This document shows, piece by piece, positions 33,207-44,685 of a DNA stretch of 64,000 nt. Source of the DNA: Endobacterium cereale. Lineage in GTDB: Bacteria > Pseudomonadota > Alphaproteobacteria > Rhizobiales > Rhizobiaceae. Each line of letters starts with the position of its first letter. Position 1 is the stretch's first letter. The stretch spans positions 372,001 through 436,000 of the forward strand of contig NZ_WIXI01000050.1 of the NCBI RefSeq assembly GCF_009617585.1, read 5' to 3'. The position numbers and the translations under genes were made by a program. Below the pieces are notes generated by a model. The model was not told the DNA's origin. It saw only the letters and a program-made list of their open reading frames with translations, and did not search any database.

Positions 33207-35060
33207 GTGAGCGCAAAAAAAGACCAGACCGGCAATACGGAAAACCAGGGTTTTCCCGGGTTCGATCCCGCATCCGTGGACGCCTATCTGGTCAAGGATC
33301 CCCACACGCTTGCCATGAATATTGCCCGCGCCGCCGAAAATTTTGGCAAGGCCGCGACGGAATGGCTCGGGCCCCGCGAGCGCGGCGAGCTTGTGGATAC
33401 GCTCGACCCACTGACCGACCTGATCAAGACGCTCTCCAAAGTGGCAGAATATTGGATGGCCGAACCGCAGCGGACGCTCGAAGCGCAGACCCTGCTTCTC
33501 TCCAGCTACATGGCCATCTGGTCGCGCTCCGTCGCACGCTTTTCCGGAGAACCGGTGCCGCCGGAACCGGAAATGCCAAAAGACAAGCGATTCTCCGACG
33601 AAGACTGGGCGAAAAATCCGTTCTTCGCCGTGCTTCGGCAGGCCTATGTGGTGACAGTGGCGTGGGCCGAACAACTGGTCAAGCAGGCGCAGGATCTCGA
33701 TGAACACACCCGCCACAAGGCGGAGTTCTATCTGCGGCAGGTGACAGCGGCGCTTTCCCCCAGCAATTTCGCACTCACCAACCCGGAAGTGTTTCGCGAG
33801 ACCGTCGCCTCCAGCGGCATCAACCTCGTGCAGGGCATGCGCATGCTGGCCGAGGATATTGCGAAAGGCGGCGGCGAGTTGCGATTGCGCCAGACCGACG
33901 AAAGCCGTTTCGAACTCGGTCGCGATCTGGCCATCACCCCCGGCAAGGTCGTCGCCCGCAGCGAAATCTGCGAAATCATCCAATACGCGCCGACAACGGA
34001 AAACGTATTCAAACGGCCGCTGCTGATAATTCCGCCATGGATCAACAAGTTCTACATCCTCGACCTGACGCCGCAGAAAAGTTTTGTCCGCTGGTGCGTG
34101 GAACAGGGGCATACCGTGTTCATGGTGTCCTGGGTCAACCCGGATGAGCGCCACGCGGCGATGGGCTGGGGAAGCTACATCAACGACGGCGTCGATTTCG
34201 CGCTGAAGACGGTTTATGCCGCTAGCGGCGAACGGAATATCAACGCCATCGGATATTGCGTCGGCGGCACGCTGCTCGCCACTGCCCTTGCCCGCAGAAA
34301 CGAAAAACCGAAATCGCGCCAGCCGCGCGTCGTGTCCGCCACCTTTCTGGCGGCACAGGTGGATTTCACCCATGCCGGCGACCTGAAAGTGTTTGTCGAC
34401 GAGGAACAGTTGGCCATCCTCGAAAAGCACATGACCGATGTCGGTTATCTTGCCGGCTCGAAGATGGCGACGGCCTTCAACATGCTGCGTGCCTCGGAAC
34501 TGATCTGGCCCTATGTCGTCAGCAACTATCTCAAGGGCCGCGATCCCCTGCCCTTTGACCTGTTGCACTGGAATGCCGATTCCACCCGCATGACGCCGGC
34601 CAACCACGCTTATTACCTGCGCAACTGCTATCTCGATAACGCCTTGAGCCTGGGGAAGATGGAACTGGCCGGCCAGCCGATCTCGCTCTCCGACATCAAG
34701 ATACCCGTCTACAGCCTCGCCACACGCGACGACCACATCGCGCCTGCAAAGTCCGTCTTCAAGGGCAGCATGCTGTTCGGCGGCCCAACCGAATTCGTGC
34801 TGGCCGCTTCCGGCCACATCGCCGGCGTGGTGAATCCGCCGGAGCGGAAAAAATACCAGTACTGGTCTGGCGCACCACTCTCCGGCACGCTCGATGACTG
34901 GATCGGCGCCGCCTATCCCGAAGAAGGCTCATGGTGGCCGCACTGGCAGGCATGGATCACCGCGCAAGACGACACCCAGGTTCCTGCCCGCCAGCCGGGT
35001 GACGGCAAGCTGAAACCGCTTGGCGATGCGCCCGGCACCTACGTCCTCGTCCGCTCCTAA
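33207..35060 (+). CDS. phaC: Class I poly(3-hydroxyalkanoate) synthase
   Basis: 617 aa. Polymerises (R)-3-hydroxyacyl-CoA into storage granules. Alpha/beta-hydrolase core with lipase-box-like GYCVGG (nucleophile Cys at about 351), catalytic Asp in ATRDDHIAP, and His in SGHIAGVVNPP; the PhaC N-terminal domain (about 60-230) includes RRFSDEDWAKNPFF-like sequence. Length is normal for class I enzymes working as single-subunit type. GTG start at 33207 with only a weak ribosome site. phaA, phaB and phaZ are not in the window. Confidence 0.94.
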   Translation: MSAKKDQTGNTENQGFPGFDPASVDAYLVKDPHTLAMNIARAAENFGKAATEWLGPRERGELVDTLDPLTDLIKTLSKVAEYWMAEPQRTLEAQTLLLSSYMAIWSRSVARFSGEPVPPEPEMPKDKRFSDEDWAKNPFFAVLRQAYVVTVAWAEQLVKQAQDLDEHTRHKAEFYLRQVTAALSPSNFALTNPEVFRETVASSGINLVQGMRMLAEDIAKGGGELRLRQTDESRFELGRDLAITPGKVVARSEICEIIQYAPTTENVFKRPLLIIPPWINKFYILDLTPQKSFVRWCVEQGHTVFMVSWVNPDERHAAMGWGSYINDGVDFALKTVYAASGERNINAIGYCVGGTLLATALARRNEKPKSRQPRVVSATFLAAQVDFTHAGDLKVFVDEEQLAILEKHMTDVGYLAGSKMATAFNMLRASELIWPYVVSNYLKGRDPLPFDLLHWNADSTRMTPANHAYYLRNCYLDNALSLGKMELAGQPISLSDIKIPVYSLATRDDHIAPAKSVFKGSMLFGGPTEFVLAASGHIAGVVNPPERKKYQYWSGAPLSGTLDDWIGAAYPEEGSWWPHWQAWITAQDDTQVPARQPGDGKLKPLGDAPGTYVLVRS

Positions 35061-35072
35061 GTTAGTACAGGA

Positions 35073-35780
35073 ATGCTCTTCTCATCTCCCCTCGTGCCGG
35101 CCACGCTGATCAGCCGCTACAAACGTTTTCTGTTCGATGCCGTGCTGGAAGACGGCTCGACCATCACCGGCTCCTGCCCGAACACCGGCTCGATGCGCGG
35201 CCTGACAACACCCGGCTCACGCATCTGGCTGTCCGAACACGACAGCCCCACCCGCAAATATCGCCACATGTTCGAGATGATCGAGGCGGATGACACAACC
35301 GTCGGCATCAATACCGGCCTGCCCAACAAGCTTGCCGAAGAAGCCATCCTTGCCGGTATCGTGCCCGAACTTTCCGGCTACGATCTCCTGAAGCGCGAGC
35401 AGAAATACGGACTGAAATCACGTATCGATTTCCTGCTCTCGGGAAACGGTCGGCCGGATTGTTATGTCGAGGTCAAAAACGTGCATTTCGTGCGCACGCC
35501 CGGTCTTGCCGAATTTCCCGACACCGCCACCCAACGCGGCGCCCGTCATCTCGATGAACTCGGGGATATGGTCGAGGCCGGCCACCGCGCCGTGATGCTC
35601 TACGTTATCCAGCGCAATGATTGCGATGCCTTGCGTATCTGTGGCGATCTCGATCCGGTCTACGCCGCAGCCTTTAGACGAGCCGCCTCCCGTGGCGTCG
35701 AAGCCTATGCGCTGGCCTGCGAGGTGTCGCCGGAGGAAATCCTGGCGACGCGACTGATTGCGGTGGAAGAGCTTCTTTAA
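35073..35780 (+). CDS. sfsA: SfsA family protein (sugar fermentation stimulation)
   Basis: 235 aa, full length for the family. Hallmarks: RYKRFLFDAVLEDG, the CPNTGSMRGL box, LKREQKYGLKSRIDFLL, CYVEVKNVHFV (nuclease-like D...ExK arrangement) and DTATQRGARHLDEL. SfsA was linked to maltose metabolism in E. coli and has an OB-fold plus a PD-(D/E)xK-like domain; its true role is uncertain. Twelve bases after phaC, followed by map on the same strand. Confidence 0.92.
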   Translation: MLFSSPLVPATLISRYKRFLFDAVLEDGSTITGSCPNTGSMRGLTTPGSRIWLSEHDSPTRKYRHMFEMIEADDTTVGINTGLPNKLAEEAILAGIVPELSGYDLLKREQKYGLKSRIDFLLSGNGRPDCYVEVKNVHFVRTPGLAEFPDTATQRGARHLDELGDMVEAGHRAVMLYVIQRNDCDALRICGDLDPVYAAAFRRAASRGVEAYALACEVSPEEILATRLIAVEELL

Positions 35781-35881
35781 AGCCGAATCTCACCACAAAT
35801 CCGCCTCCCCTAAATCAAGGTAATGGACGAACCCCGTCCCACTCCTTTATGAACAGAGGGAAATATCATGAAGGCTTGGCA

Positions 35882-36718
35882 ATGGTAAGTTACATCGACG
35901 CGGTTTCCGCTCCCTTGAAGAACACTGGCGCAATCCGGCTCTATACGACCGAGGATTTCGCCGGCATGCGCAAGGCATCGCAACTGACCGCCCGCTGCCT
36001 CGATGAACTGGCGTCGCTCGTCAAGCCCGGCGTCACCACCAATGCGCTCGATCGTTTCGTTTTCGAATTCGGCATGGACAATGGCGCCTTGCCTGCGACA
36101 CTGGGCTATCGCGGCTACAAATATTCGGTCTGCACCTCGCTCAACCATGTCGTCTGCCACGGCATGCCGGATGACAAGCCGCTGCGCGAAGGCGATGTCG
36201 TCAACATCGACGTCACCTACATTCTCGACGGCTGGTATGGCGATTCGAGCCGCATGTATCCGGTCGGCCAGATCAAGCGTGCCGCCGAACGGCTTCTCGA
36301 AGTAACCCATGAATGCCTGATGCGCGGCATTGCCGCAGTTCGCCCCGGCGCTCGTATCGGCGCCATCGGTGAAGCCATCCAGACCTATGCGGAAGCACAG
36401 CGCTGCTCCGTCGTGCGCGACTTCTGCGGCCACGGTGTCGGCCAGATTTTTCACGATACGCCCAACATCCTCCATTACGGCCGCGCCGACGAAGGCCCGG
36501 AAATGCGCGAAGGCATGATCTTCACCATCGAGCCTATGATCAATCTCGGCAAGCCTCATGTGAAAGTGCTTAGCGATGGCTGGACGGCCGTCACCCGCGA
36601 CCGTTCTCTGTCGGCACAATACGAACATGCCGTCGGCGTCACCGCCACAGGCTGCGAGATCTTCACGCTGTCGCCGGGCGGCCTCGACCGCCCCGGTCTG
36701 CCACCACTACAGGGCTGA
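35882..36718 (+). CDS. map: Type I methionine aminopeptidase
   Basis: 278 aa. Removes N-terminal methionine from new proteins; pita-bread metalloprotease with two metal ions. Ligands in VVNIDVTYILDGWYGDSSRMY (two Asp), FCGHGVGQIFHDTPN (His), IFTIEPMINL (Glu) and QYEHAVGVT (Glu), plus substrate His in NHVVCHG. Start ATG 35882 was chosen because AAGG precedes it and the N-terminus MVSYIDAV fits the family; an ATG at 35849 is in frame but poorly placed. radC follows directly. Confidence 0.94.
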   Translation: MVSYIDAVSAPLKNTGAIRLYTTEDFAGMRKASQLTARCLDELASLVKPGVTTNALDRFVFEFGMDNGALPATLGYRGYKYSVCTSLNHVVCHGMPDDKPLREGDVVNIDVTYILDGWYGDSSRMYPVGQIKRAAERLLEVTHECLMRGIAAVRPGARIGAIGEAIQTYAEAQRCSVVRDFCGHGVGQIFHDTPNILHYGRADEGPEMREGMIFTIEPMINLGKPHVKVLSDGWTAVTRDRSLSAQYEHAVGVTATGCEIFTLSPGGLDRPGLPPLQG

Positions 36719-36719
36719 C

Positions 36720-37553
36720 ATGGCAAAACCTCCCGCCTCCCTCTTGTCCGACGGTGATAATTCCGCAGACGAAGCGGAGGCGGATGAAGCTTTTGTCGAC
36801 GAACGCGGTTTCTTTGCCGAACAGGCAGGTCGGCGCGACAATATCAAGAAAGCCATAGAGGTAAGCGGCGCAACGGAGCCACCGGCGCATTACCACGGCC
36901 ACCGCGAACGCCTGCGTGACAAATATCGCGACCATGGCGATACCTCGCTCGCGGACTACGAAATCCTCGAACTGCTGCTGTTCCGGTCCATCCCACGGCG
37001 GGATACCAAGCCGCTCGCCAAAATCCTGATCGCCCGTTTCGGCAATCTCGCGGGCGTGCTCGGCGCACCGCTTGGCCTTTTGCAGGAAGTGAAGGGTATC
37101 GGCGAGAATGTCGCGCTGGACCTGAAACTCGTCGCCACAGTCGGCCAGCGCATGCTCAAAAGCGAGCTTCGTGAAAAGCAGGTGCTGTCGTCATGGTCGT
37201 CGGTCATCGACTACTGCCATGCGGCCATGGCCCATGAGCCCCGCGAACAGTTTCGCATCCTCTTCCTCGACAAGCGCAACGCCCTGATTGCCGACGAGGT
37301 GCAGGGGCACGGCACCGTCGATCACACACCGGTCTATCCGCGCGAGGTGGTGCGGCGCGCGCTAGAACTCTCGGCAACGGCCATGGTGCTCGTCCACAAT
37401 CATCCCAGTGGCGATCCGACCCCGTCCCGCGCCGATATCGACATGACCAAAACGATCATCGACACGGCCAAACCGCTCGGGATTGCCGTGCATGACCACA
37501 TCATCATCGGCAAGGACGGCCATGCCAGCCTCAAGGGGTTGAGGCTGATTTGA
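36720..37553 (+). CDS. radC: RadC/JAB domain protein (DNA repair protein RadC)
   Basis: 277 aa. N-terminal acidic region of about 60 residues, then the helix-hairpin-helix-like part (YEILELLLFRSIPRRDTKPLAK, LQEVKGIGENVALDL), and the C-terminal JAMM metal-binding domain with VQGHGTVDHTPVYPREV and HNHPSGDPTPSRAD (HxH...D). Despite the name its biochemical role is unsettled. Begins one base after the map stop codon, suggesting co-translation. Confidence 0.93.
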   Translation: MAKPPASLLSDGDNSADEAEADEAFVDERGFFAEQAGRRDNIKKAIEVSGATEPPAHYHGHRERLRDKYRDHGDTSLADYEILELLLFRSIPRRDTKPLAKILIARFGNLAGVLGAPLGLLQEVKGIGENVALDLKLVATVGQRMLKSELREKQVLSSWSSVIDYCHAAMAHEPREQFRILFLDKRNALIADEVQGHGTVDHTPVYPREVVRRALELSATAMVLVHNHPSGDPTPSRADIDMTKTIIDTAKPLGIAVHDHIIIGKDGHASLKGLRLI

Positions 37554-37572
37554 CCATTCGCGCCATGGGCCA

Positions 37573-38469
37573 TCAACCGGCGAAATAGGCGTCCTGATCG
37601 AGATCGGCGAGCAGGCCCGGCTGCGTCGGCCTCCAGCCGAACAGAACCGCAGTCTGCGCGCTCGATGCCGGCGAATCCATGCCGGCAAAATGGGCGAACC
37701 AGCCAAAATGGTCGGCGACTTCATCGCCCGTCTTCGACACGACCGGAACATTCAGATGTCGCCCGATAAGCTCGGCAATTTTCCGGAAGGCGATGCCCTC
37801 CTCCGCCACGGCATGATAGCGCGGCACGGCCGCACCATGTTCCAGAGCCAGCCGGTAAAGCCGTGCCGCATCCAGCCGATGCACGGCCGGCCAGCGGTTC
37901 TCGCCATCACCCACATACGCGGCAACGCCCTTCTGCCGCGCCAGATTGATCAGCAGCGGCACAAAACCATGATCGCCAACACCGTGAACCGATGGAGGGA
38001 GCCGCACGAGCGAGGCCCGCACGCCGCGTTCAGCCGCAGCCATCGTCGCCTCTTCGGAAGCGACACGGGGAATGACCGAGGAGCCGACATTCGGCGCGTC
38101 GTCTTCCGTCGACGGGCGGCCAAGCTGCAGAAGCCCGGTCCCAGAGGTCACCAGAAGGGGTCGGTCGGAACCGACGAGTTCATCGGCCAGCGCAGCGATG
38201 ACATAGCGATCGGCCTCGCAGCTTTCCTTAAATTTCGAAAAATCGTGGTTGAAGCCGGTATGGATGACACCATCGGCCTTGGCCGCACCGGCCCGCAGGC
38301 TGGCATGGTCATCCAGCGAACCACGATGCACATCGGCACCGGCCGCCTCCAGCGACGCCGCACCGGCATCGGAGCGGGAAAGCCCTAAAACCTGATGGCC
38401 GGCATCGAGAAGGTCGCGGACGACGGCCGATCCGACAAAACCCGTTGCACCCGTTACAAAGACGCGCAT
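37573..38469 (-). CDS. NAD(P)-dependent epimerase-like SDR
   Basis: 298 aa extended SDR. N-terminal MRVFVTGATGFVGSAVVRDLL cofactor site, HQVLGLSRSD strand following, and DGVIHTGFNHDF. The typical YxxxK is not obvious: the region around VIPRVASEEATMAAAERGV replaces it, so it may belong to the atypical SDR5/NmrA-like branch. C-terminal half contains NRWPAVHRLDAARLYRLALEHG, a family-typical segment. Divergent from an HTH regulator, which likely controls it. Confidence 0.82.
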   Translation of the reverse strand: MRVFVTGATGFVGSAVVRDLLDAGHQVLGLSRSDAGAASLEAAGADVHRGSLDDHASLRAGAAKADGVIHTGFNHDFSKFKESCEADRYVIAALADELVGSDRPLLVTSGTGLLQLGRPSTEDDAPNVGSSVIPRVASEEATMAAAERGVRASLVRLPPSVHGVGDHGFVPLLINLARQKGVAAYVGDGENRWPAVHRLDAARLYRLALEHGAAVPRYHAVAEEGIAFRKIAELIGRHLNVPVVSKTGDEVADHFGWFAHFAGMDSPASSAQTAVLFGWRPTQPGLLADLDQDAYFAG

Positions 38470-38541
38470 ATGAAATCCTCATGCTCTATGCTGATAATCG
38501 TCAACTAGAGCCGAGGCTTACGGGTTAAAAGCCGTGACCTT

Positions 38542-38551
38542 ATACCGGTAT
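38542..38551. promoter_or_regulatory. Short palindrome ATACCGGTAT between divergent genes
   Basis: Ten-base perfect palindrome about 22 bases upstream of the HTH regulator's start and 73 bases from the SDR start. Candidate operator for the regulator; short enough to be chance. Confidence 0.3.
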
Positions 38552-38573
38552 CGCGACTAACAGGCTGATATCC

Positions 38574-39428
38574 ATGCCACCGATCGAGACATCCACGGAC
38601 AACACGACTGCCGAAAATCTGCTAGGCAATTACCTGCGCGACCGGCGGGCCAAACTCGATCCGAGTGATTTCGGCATAGAGACCGCACGGCGGCGCACGC
38701 CCGGCCTTCGCCGCGAAGAGATCGCCCAGCGCGCCAATGTCAGCGCCACATGGTACACATGGCTGGAACAGGGCCGCGGTGGAGCGCCGTCTGCCGATGT
38801 GCTCGACCGTCTGGCTCGCGCCATGGGCATGAATGCCGTCGAACGCGAACACCTATTCCTGCTCGCCCAGCACCGGCTGCCGGAGATACGACGGCTGCCA
38901 TTCGAGCCGGTTTCGGCGCAATTGCAACGGGTTCTCGATTCGATGGAATTCAGCCCGGCGCTGGTGCGCACAGCGCTCTGGGACGTGGTCGCCTGGAATG
39001 ACGCGGCATCCGCCGTTCTCTACGACTACGCGACGCTGAAACCGAACGAGCGCAACATCCTGAAACTGGTGTTTCGCCATGCCCGCAAGGTCATGCCGCA
39101 TTGGGAAATAGATGCCCGCAATGCCGTCGCCGCTTTCCGGGCAGAAGCGGTCCGCACCTGCGATCCGCAGGCTGTGCAGGCGCTGGTCGATGAACTCAGC
39201 GCCCAGCACCCGGAATTCGCGGCGATCTGGGAGGATTACGATCTGCAGAATTACGGCGAAGGTTTCAAACGCATGCGCCATGCCACGGCCGGCGATTTGG
39301 CCTTCGAATATTCGTCCTTCGCGGTCGATGGCCGGCCGGATCTCGGCCTGATGATTTTCACCCCGGCAACCGCCACTGACGCAGAACGCGTCAGGGCGTT
39401 TCTCAACGATCGCCGGGCCAAGGCCTGA
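38574..39428 (+). CDS. XRE-type HTH regulator with MmyB-like ligand domain
   Basis: 284 aa. N-terminal helix-turn-helix (LGNYLRDRRAKLDPSDFG, then RTPGLRREEIAQRANVSATWYTWLEQGR), followed by a PAS-like MmyB sensor domain (LVRTALWDVVAWNDAASAVLYDYATL). Such regulators commonly sit divergent to a short-chain dehydrogenase and repress it, as here. The domain binds hydrophobic ligands in studied members. Confidence 0.9.
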   Translation: MPPIETSTDNTTAENLLGNYLRDRRAKLDPSDFGIETARRRTPGLRREEIAQRANVSATWYTWLEQGRGGAPSADVLDRLARAMGMNAVEREHLFLLAQHRLPEIRRLPFEPVSAQLQRVLDSMEFSPALVRTALWDVVAWNDAASAVLYDYATLKPNERNILKLVFRHARKVMPHWEIDARNAVAAFRAEAVRTCDPQAVQALVDELSAQHPEFAAIWEDYDLQNYGEGFKRMRHATAGDLAFEYSSFAVDGRPDLGLMIFTPATATDAERVRAFLNDRRAKA

Positions 39429-39437
39429 ACCTGTCCG

Positions 39438-41245
<1,808 letters not shown>

Positions 41246-41249
<4 letters not shown>

Positions 41250-42004
41250 AGGGGCTTCCATGGTTTTGCGAAGGATGCAGATGGAAGGCCCTTGGCCTCG
41301 CGTTCCGCTTCCAGCGCCGCAATCTTGCGGTCGATTTGCGTCCGGTCGGTCAGACCGTGGGGATTTTGGCGTGTCGGCATGGTGTCAGTGACATGCAGGA
41401 AACGTTCTTGCGCGACGGTGAGAAGCCGGCGCAGCTCGGCCAGCGGATCGGCATGGTCGTCGGCGCGAATATCGAGCCAGGGGTAATCCTGATCGCGGTA
41501 AAGAACGAGCGCCGCAGACTGTTTGCCGCGTTTGTCGCCGCCCGCCGTTTCACCGGCATCCATGGCATCGAGCAGGCGTTCCGCCAGCGGCTTAGCAGTG
41601 CCCTCGCGATAGACACGCATGGTCTCTTCGATGACCTGCGGCCCGGCCAGCATGTTGCCGGCCACGGACACGCCGTCCTCGACCAGATGCCCGGCCCAGT
41701 CGATGCATTTTTCGCCGGTGAAGGCGGCATTGCGTCCCGCAGCGTCAATCAGATGCATCTGGCGCTGTTGGTGGCCATCATCACGCTGCGTCAGGGCGGC
41801 GATGATGGCGTCGGGCGCAAAACCCTCCGCCAACATCTTCAGGCCGTCCGTACCGTAAAGGGGGCTGACAAAGGCCTGCGTGGCGATCGCGCCAACACCA
41901 CCACGGATATGCGGGACGGCGGAGCCGACCGAAAAGAACCGGCTCGCCACGGCGATGCCAAAATGCCCGCTGTCCGGGTCGCGTGCCACGATCGACCACG
42001 TCAT
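41246..42004 (-). CDS. DUF1028 family protein (Ntn-hydrolase-like)
   Basis: 252 aa. MTWSIVARDPDSGHFGIAVASRFFSVGSAVPHIRGGVGAIATQAFVSP is the signature start of DUF1028, followed by ALTQRDDGHQQRQMHLIDAAGRNAAFTGEKCIDWAGH and VAGNMLAGPQVIE. The family is related to Ntn-hydrolases and is commonly found with peptidases and peptide transporters. Three bases after the gamma-glutamyltransferase stop, so co-transcribed. Probably takes part in breaking down the imported compound; no activity can be assigned. Confidence 0.88.
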
Positions 42005-42007
42005 GGC

Positions 42008-43792
42008 TTAACGTCCTACCGCATAGGCCTGCATCAGCCGCGGCGTGGCCGCCGCCCTCAGCAGACCATCGGCCTCGCGCTTGGCAGCCGTCAGGCGACC
42101 GACGCTCCAGGCATCGGCGACCGTCACATCATGGCCGCGTTTGCGCAGATCGCCGAGTGCTGCCTCACCGACGCTCGTTTCAACCATGATATTGCCCGGC
42201 TGGCTGGTGCGCGGATAAAACGAGCCCGGAAAATGCGTGGTGTGGAACAGCGGCATGTCGATGGTCGCCTGCAGGTTCTTGCCGTGGTGCACGTAGCGCA
42301 GGAAGAACGGCAACTGCCACTGGTCCTGCTGGTCGCCGCCGGGCGTGCCGAAGGCAAGCGTCGGGCGGCCCTGATGCAGCGCCAGCGACGGCGTCAGCGT
42401 GGTGCGCGGACGACGGCCCGGTGCGAGGGAGGTCGGCAGGCCATCCTTCAGCCAGAACATCTGTGCACGCGAATTGAGTGCGAAACCGAGGCCCGGCACG
42501 ATAGGCGAGGACTGCAGCCAGCCACCCGACGGCGTGGTGGACACCATGTTGCCCCAACGGTCGATGACGTCGATATGCACGGTATCGCCGCGCTTTTCCG
42601 AAAGATGCGCCATGGTCGGCTCATAGACCGCACCCTTGCCGCTGAACGTGCCCAGCATCGACATGGTGAGGTCGTACTGATTCTCGAAACCGGGCAGTTT
42701 TCCCGGACGAAGTTCATAGGAAGCCTCGGTGCCGATCAGCTTGCGGCGCTCGTCGTTATAGGCATCCGACAGCAGCGTCTGCATCGGCACCTGCGCGAAT
42801 TCCGGATCGCCGTAATAGACTTCGCGGTCGGCATAAGCGAGCTTCATCGCCTCGACGACGGTGTGCACGAATTCCGGGCCGGTCGGGTCCATCGATGCCA
42901 GATCGATCTTCGACAGAAGCGCCAGCGACTGCAACAGAACCGGTCCCTGCCCCCAGCTCGGTGTCTTGGCAACGGTCCAGTCATGATAGTCGTAGGTCTG
43001 CGGCGCCTCGATGGTGGCGCTCCAGCCGGCCATGTCGGCGGCGGTCAGCACGCCCTTGTGCTTGGATCCGCTGGCATCCATCACCTCGGCGGTCTTCAAA
43101 AAGTCCTCGATCGCCTCGGCAACGAAGCCGCGATAAAAGGCGTCGCGGGCCGCATCGACCTGCGCCTCACGGCCGCTCACGGCCTCGGATTCGCGGATGA
43201 TGCGCTTCCAGGTTTCGGCCAGAACCGGATTCTTGAAATTTTCAAGCGGCTCAGGCGCGGAACCGCCCGGCAGCCACGTTTCGTAGGAGGTCGGCCATTC
43301 TTGTCTGAAAAACTCGGCCAGCCCCTTGATGGTGGCGGAGACGCGCGGCAGCACCGGATGACCGTGTTCGCAATAATAGATCGCCGGTTCCAGCACTTCA
43401 CGCACGGACATGGTGCCGTAGTCGCGCAGCATCAGCATCCAGCCATCAAAGGCGCCGGGAATGACGGTCGACAGCAGGCCGTCGCCGGGGATCAGCTTCA
43501 GCCCTTCCGAGGTGTAATGCTCGATCGTGGCGCCCGCCGGGGCCGGACCCTGTGCGCAGATCACCTCGACCTTGTCCTTCTTGGTCGAATAGATGATCGC
43601 CGGCATGTCGCCACCGGGGCCGCACAGATGCGGCTCGACCACCTGCAGCACGAAACCTGTGGCAACGGCGGCGTCAAAAGCGTTGCCACCCTTTTCGAGG
43701 ATGGCCATGCCGACCGCCGATGCGATCCAGTGGGTGGAGGTGACGACACCGAACGTGCCGAGGATTTCAGGCCTTGTCGTAAAGTCACTCAT
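42008..43792 (-). CDS. Gamma-glutamyltransferase family protein
   Basis: 594 aa. Self-processing Ntn-hydrolase that hydrolyses gamma-glutamyl bonds. N-terminal VVTSTHWIASAVGMAILEKGGNAFDAAVATGFVLQVVEPHLCGPGGD is typical; the cleavage/nucleophile threonine is in DTVHIDVIDRWGNMVS (Thr at about 404), and the oxyanion region TPSGGW and C-terminal TFGTPGGDQQDQW follow. No signal peptide was seen, unlike most periplasmic GGTs, so it may act in the cytoplasm on imported gamma-glutamyl peptides. Lies between the permease and DUF1028 genes of the importer operon. Confidence 0.9.
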   Translation of the reverse strand: MSDFTTRPEILGTFGVVTSTHWIASAVGMAILEKGGNAFDAAVATGFVLQVVEPHLCGPGGDMPAIIYSTKKDKVEVICAQGPAPAGATIEHYTSEGLKLIPGDGLLSTVIPGAFDGWMLMLRDYGTMSVREVLEPAIYYCEHGHPVLPRVSATIKGLAEFFRQEWPTSYETWLPGGSAPEPLENFKNPVLAETWKRIIRESEAVSGREAQVDAARDAFYRGFVAEAIEDFLKTAEVMDASGSKHKGVLTAADMAGWSATIEAPQTYDYHDWTVAKTPSWGQGPVLLQSLALLSKIDLASMDPTGPEFVHTVVEAMKLAYADREVYYGDPEFAQVPMQTLLSDAYNDERRKLIGTEASYELRPGKLPGFENQYDLTMSMLGTFSGKGAVYEPTMAHLSEKRGDTVHIDVIDRWGNMVSTTPSGGWLQSSPIVPGLGFALNSRAQMFWLKDGLPTSLAPGRRPRTTLTPSLALHQGRPTLAFGTPGGDQQDQWQLPFFLRYVHHGKNLQATIDMPLFHTTHFPGSFYPRTSQPGNIMVETSVGEAALGDLRKRGHDVTVADAWSVGRLTAAKREADGLLRAAATPRLMQAYAVGR

Positions 43793-43812
43793 GTTTGCAT
43801 TCCTTGGATAAA

Positions 43813-44685
43813 TTAGCTTTCGCGGGGATCCAGCGCATCGCGCAGGCCATCGCCGAGAAGATTGAAACCGATAACCACGAGGAAGATTGCCGCACCCGGC
43901 CACATCGCCATCCATGGCGCCTGGCTCAGAAAGTTCTTGGCGACGTTGAGCATCGAACCCCAGCTGGGTGCCGGTGCCTGCTGGCCGAGACCGAGGAAGG
44001 ACAGAGAGGCTTCGGCAATGATGGCGGTCGCCACCGTCAGCGTCGCCTGCACGATGATCGGTGCAAACACGTTGGGCAGGATGTAACGCGTCATGATGTC
44101 GACATGGCCGAGACCGACCGAACGGGCGCCCTCGACATAGTCTTCCGTCTTCACCGCCAGAACCTGACCACGCGTCAGCCGCACAAAAATCGGCATGGCG
44201 GAAAGACCGATGGCGATCATCGCATTGGTGAGGCTCGGGCCGAGGAAGGCGGCGAGTGCAATGGCGGTGATCAGGAACGGCATGGCCAAGAGCGCTTCGG
44301 TGACACGCTGGATGACCTGATCGACCCAACCCCCGAAATAGCCGGAGAGCAAGCCGAACGGCACGCCGATGGCAACGGCGATTGCCACCGACACCACACC
44401 CGCCATCAGCGAGGCACGTGCACCCCAGATCATGCGGGAGAGAATGTCGCGGCCGAGATCGTCGGTGCCGAGCCAATGGGCGGCCGACGGTGCCTTGCGG
44501 ATTGCGCCCCAGCTTGTGGCAATCGGATCGGGGATCGGCAGGATCGGCGCCAGAATGGCAAGGATCGCGAAAAAGGCGATGATCACCAGGCCGACAAGCG
44601 AACCACGATTGGCCTTCATCTTGCGCCAGGCGCGGCTTTTTTCGCGCGGTTTCAGGATCGGTGCGGTCTGTTCGATAACGGTCAT
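43813..44685 (-). CDS. Dipeptide-type ABC transporter permease, DppC/GsiD-like
   Basis: 290 aa with an N-terminal helix (NRGSLVGLVIIAFFAILAILAPI), about six transmembrane segments and the EAA-loop TEDYVEGARSVGLGHVDIMTRYILPN. LGTDDLGRDILSRMIWGAR is the DppC-class hallmark. ATG at 44685 overlaps the preceding permease stop by four bases (ATGA). GAGGG ribosome site. Confidence 0.93.
   Translation of the reverse strand: MTVIEQTAPILKPREKSRAWRKMKANRGSLVGLVIIAFFAILAILAPILPIPDPIATSWGAIRKAPSAAHWLGTDDLGRDILSRMIWGARASLMAGVVSVAIAVAIGVPFGLLSGYFGGWVDQVIQRVTEALLAMPFLITAIALAAFLGPSLTNAMIAIGLSAMPIFVRLTRGQVLAVKTEDYVEGARSVGLGHVDIMTRYILPNVFAPIIVQATLTVATAIIAEASLSFLGLGQQAPAPSWGSMLNVAKNFLSQAPWMAMWPGAAIFLVVIGFNLLGDGLRDALDPRES

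Noticed and set aside
28243..34817. Several antisense frames of 300-570 codons opposite recJ, hom, the aminotransferase and phaC
   Set aside because: Each is fully explained as the shadow of a conserved gene on the other strand in GC-rich DNA.
41336..43816. Very long open frame (over 800 codons) on the plus strand
   Set aside because: It is antisense to the DUF1028 and gamma-glutamyltransferase genes, is rich in Arg/His as GC-rich antisense frames are, and has no family sequence.
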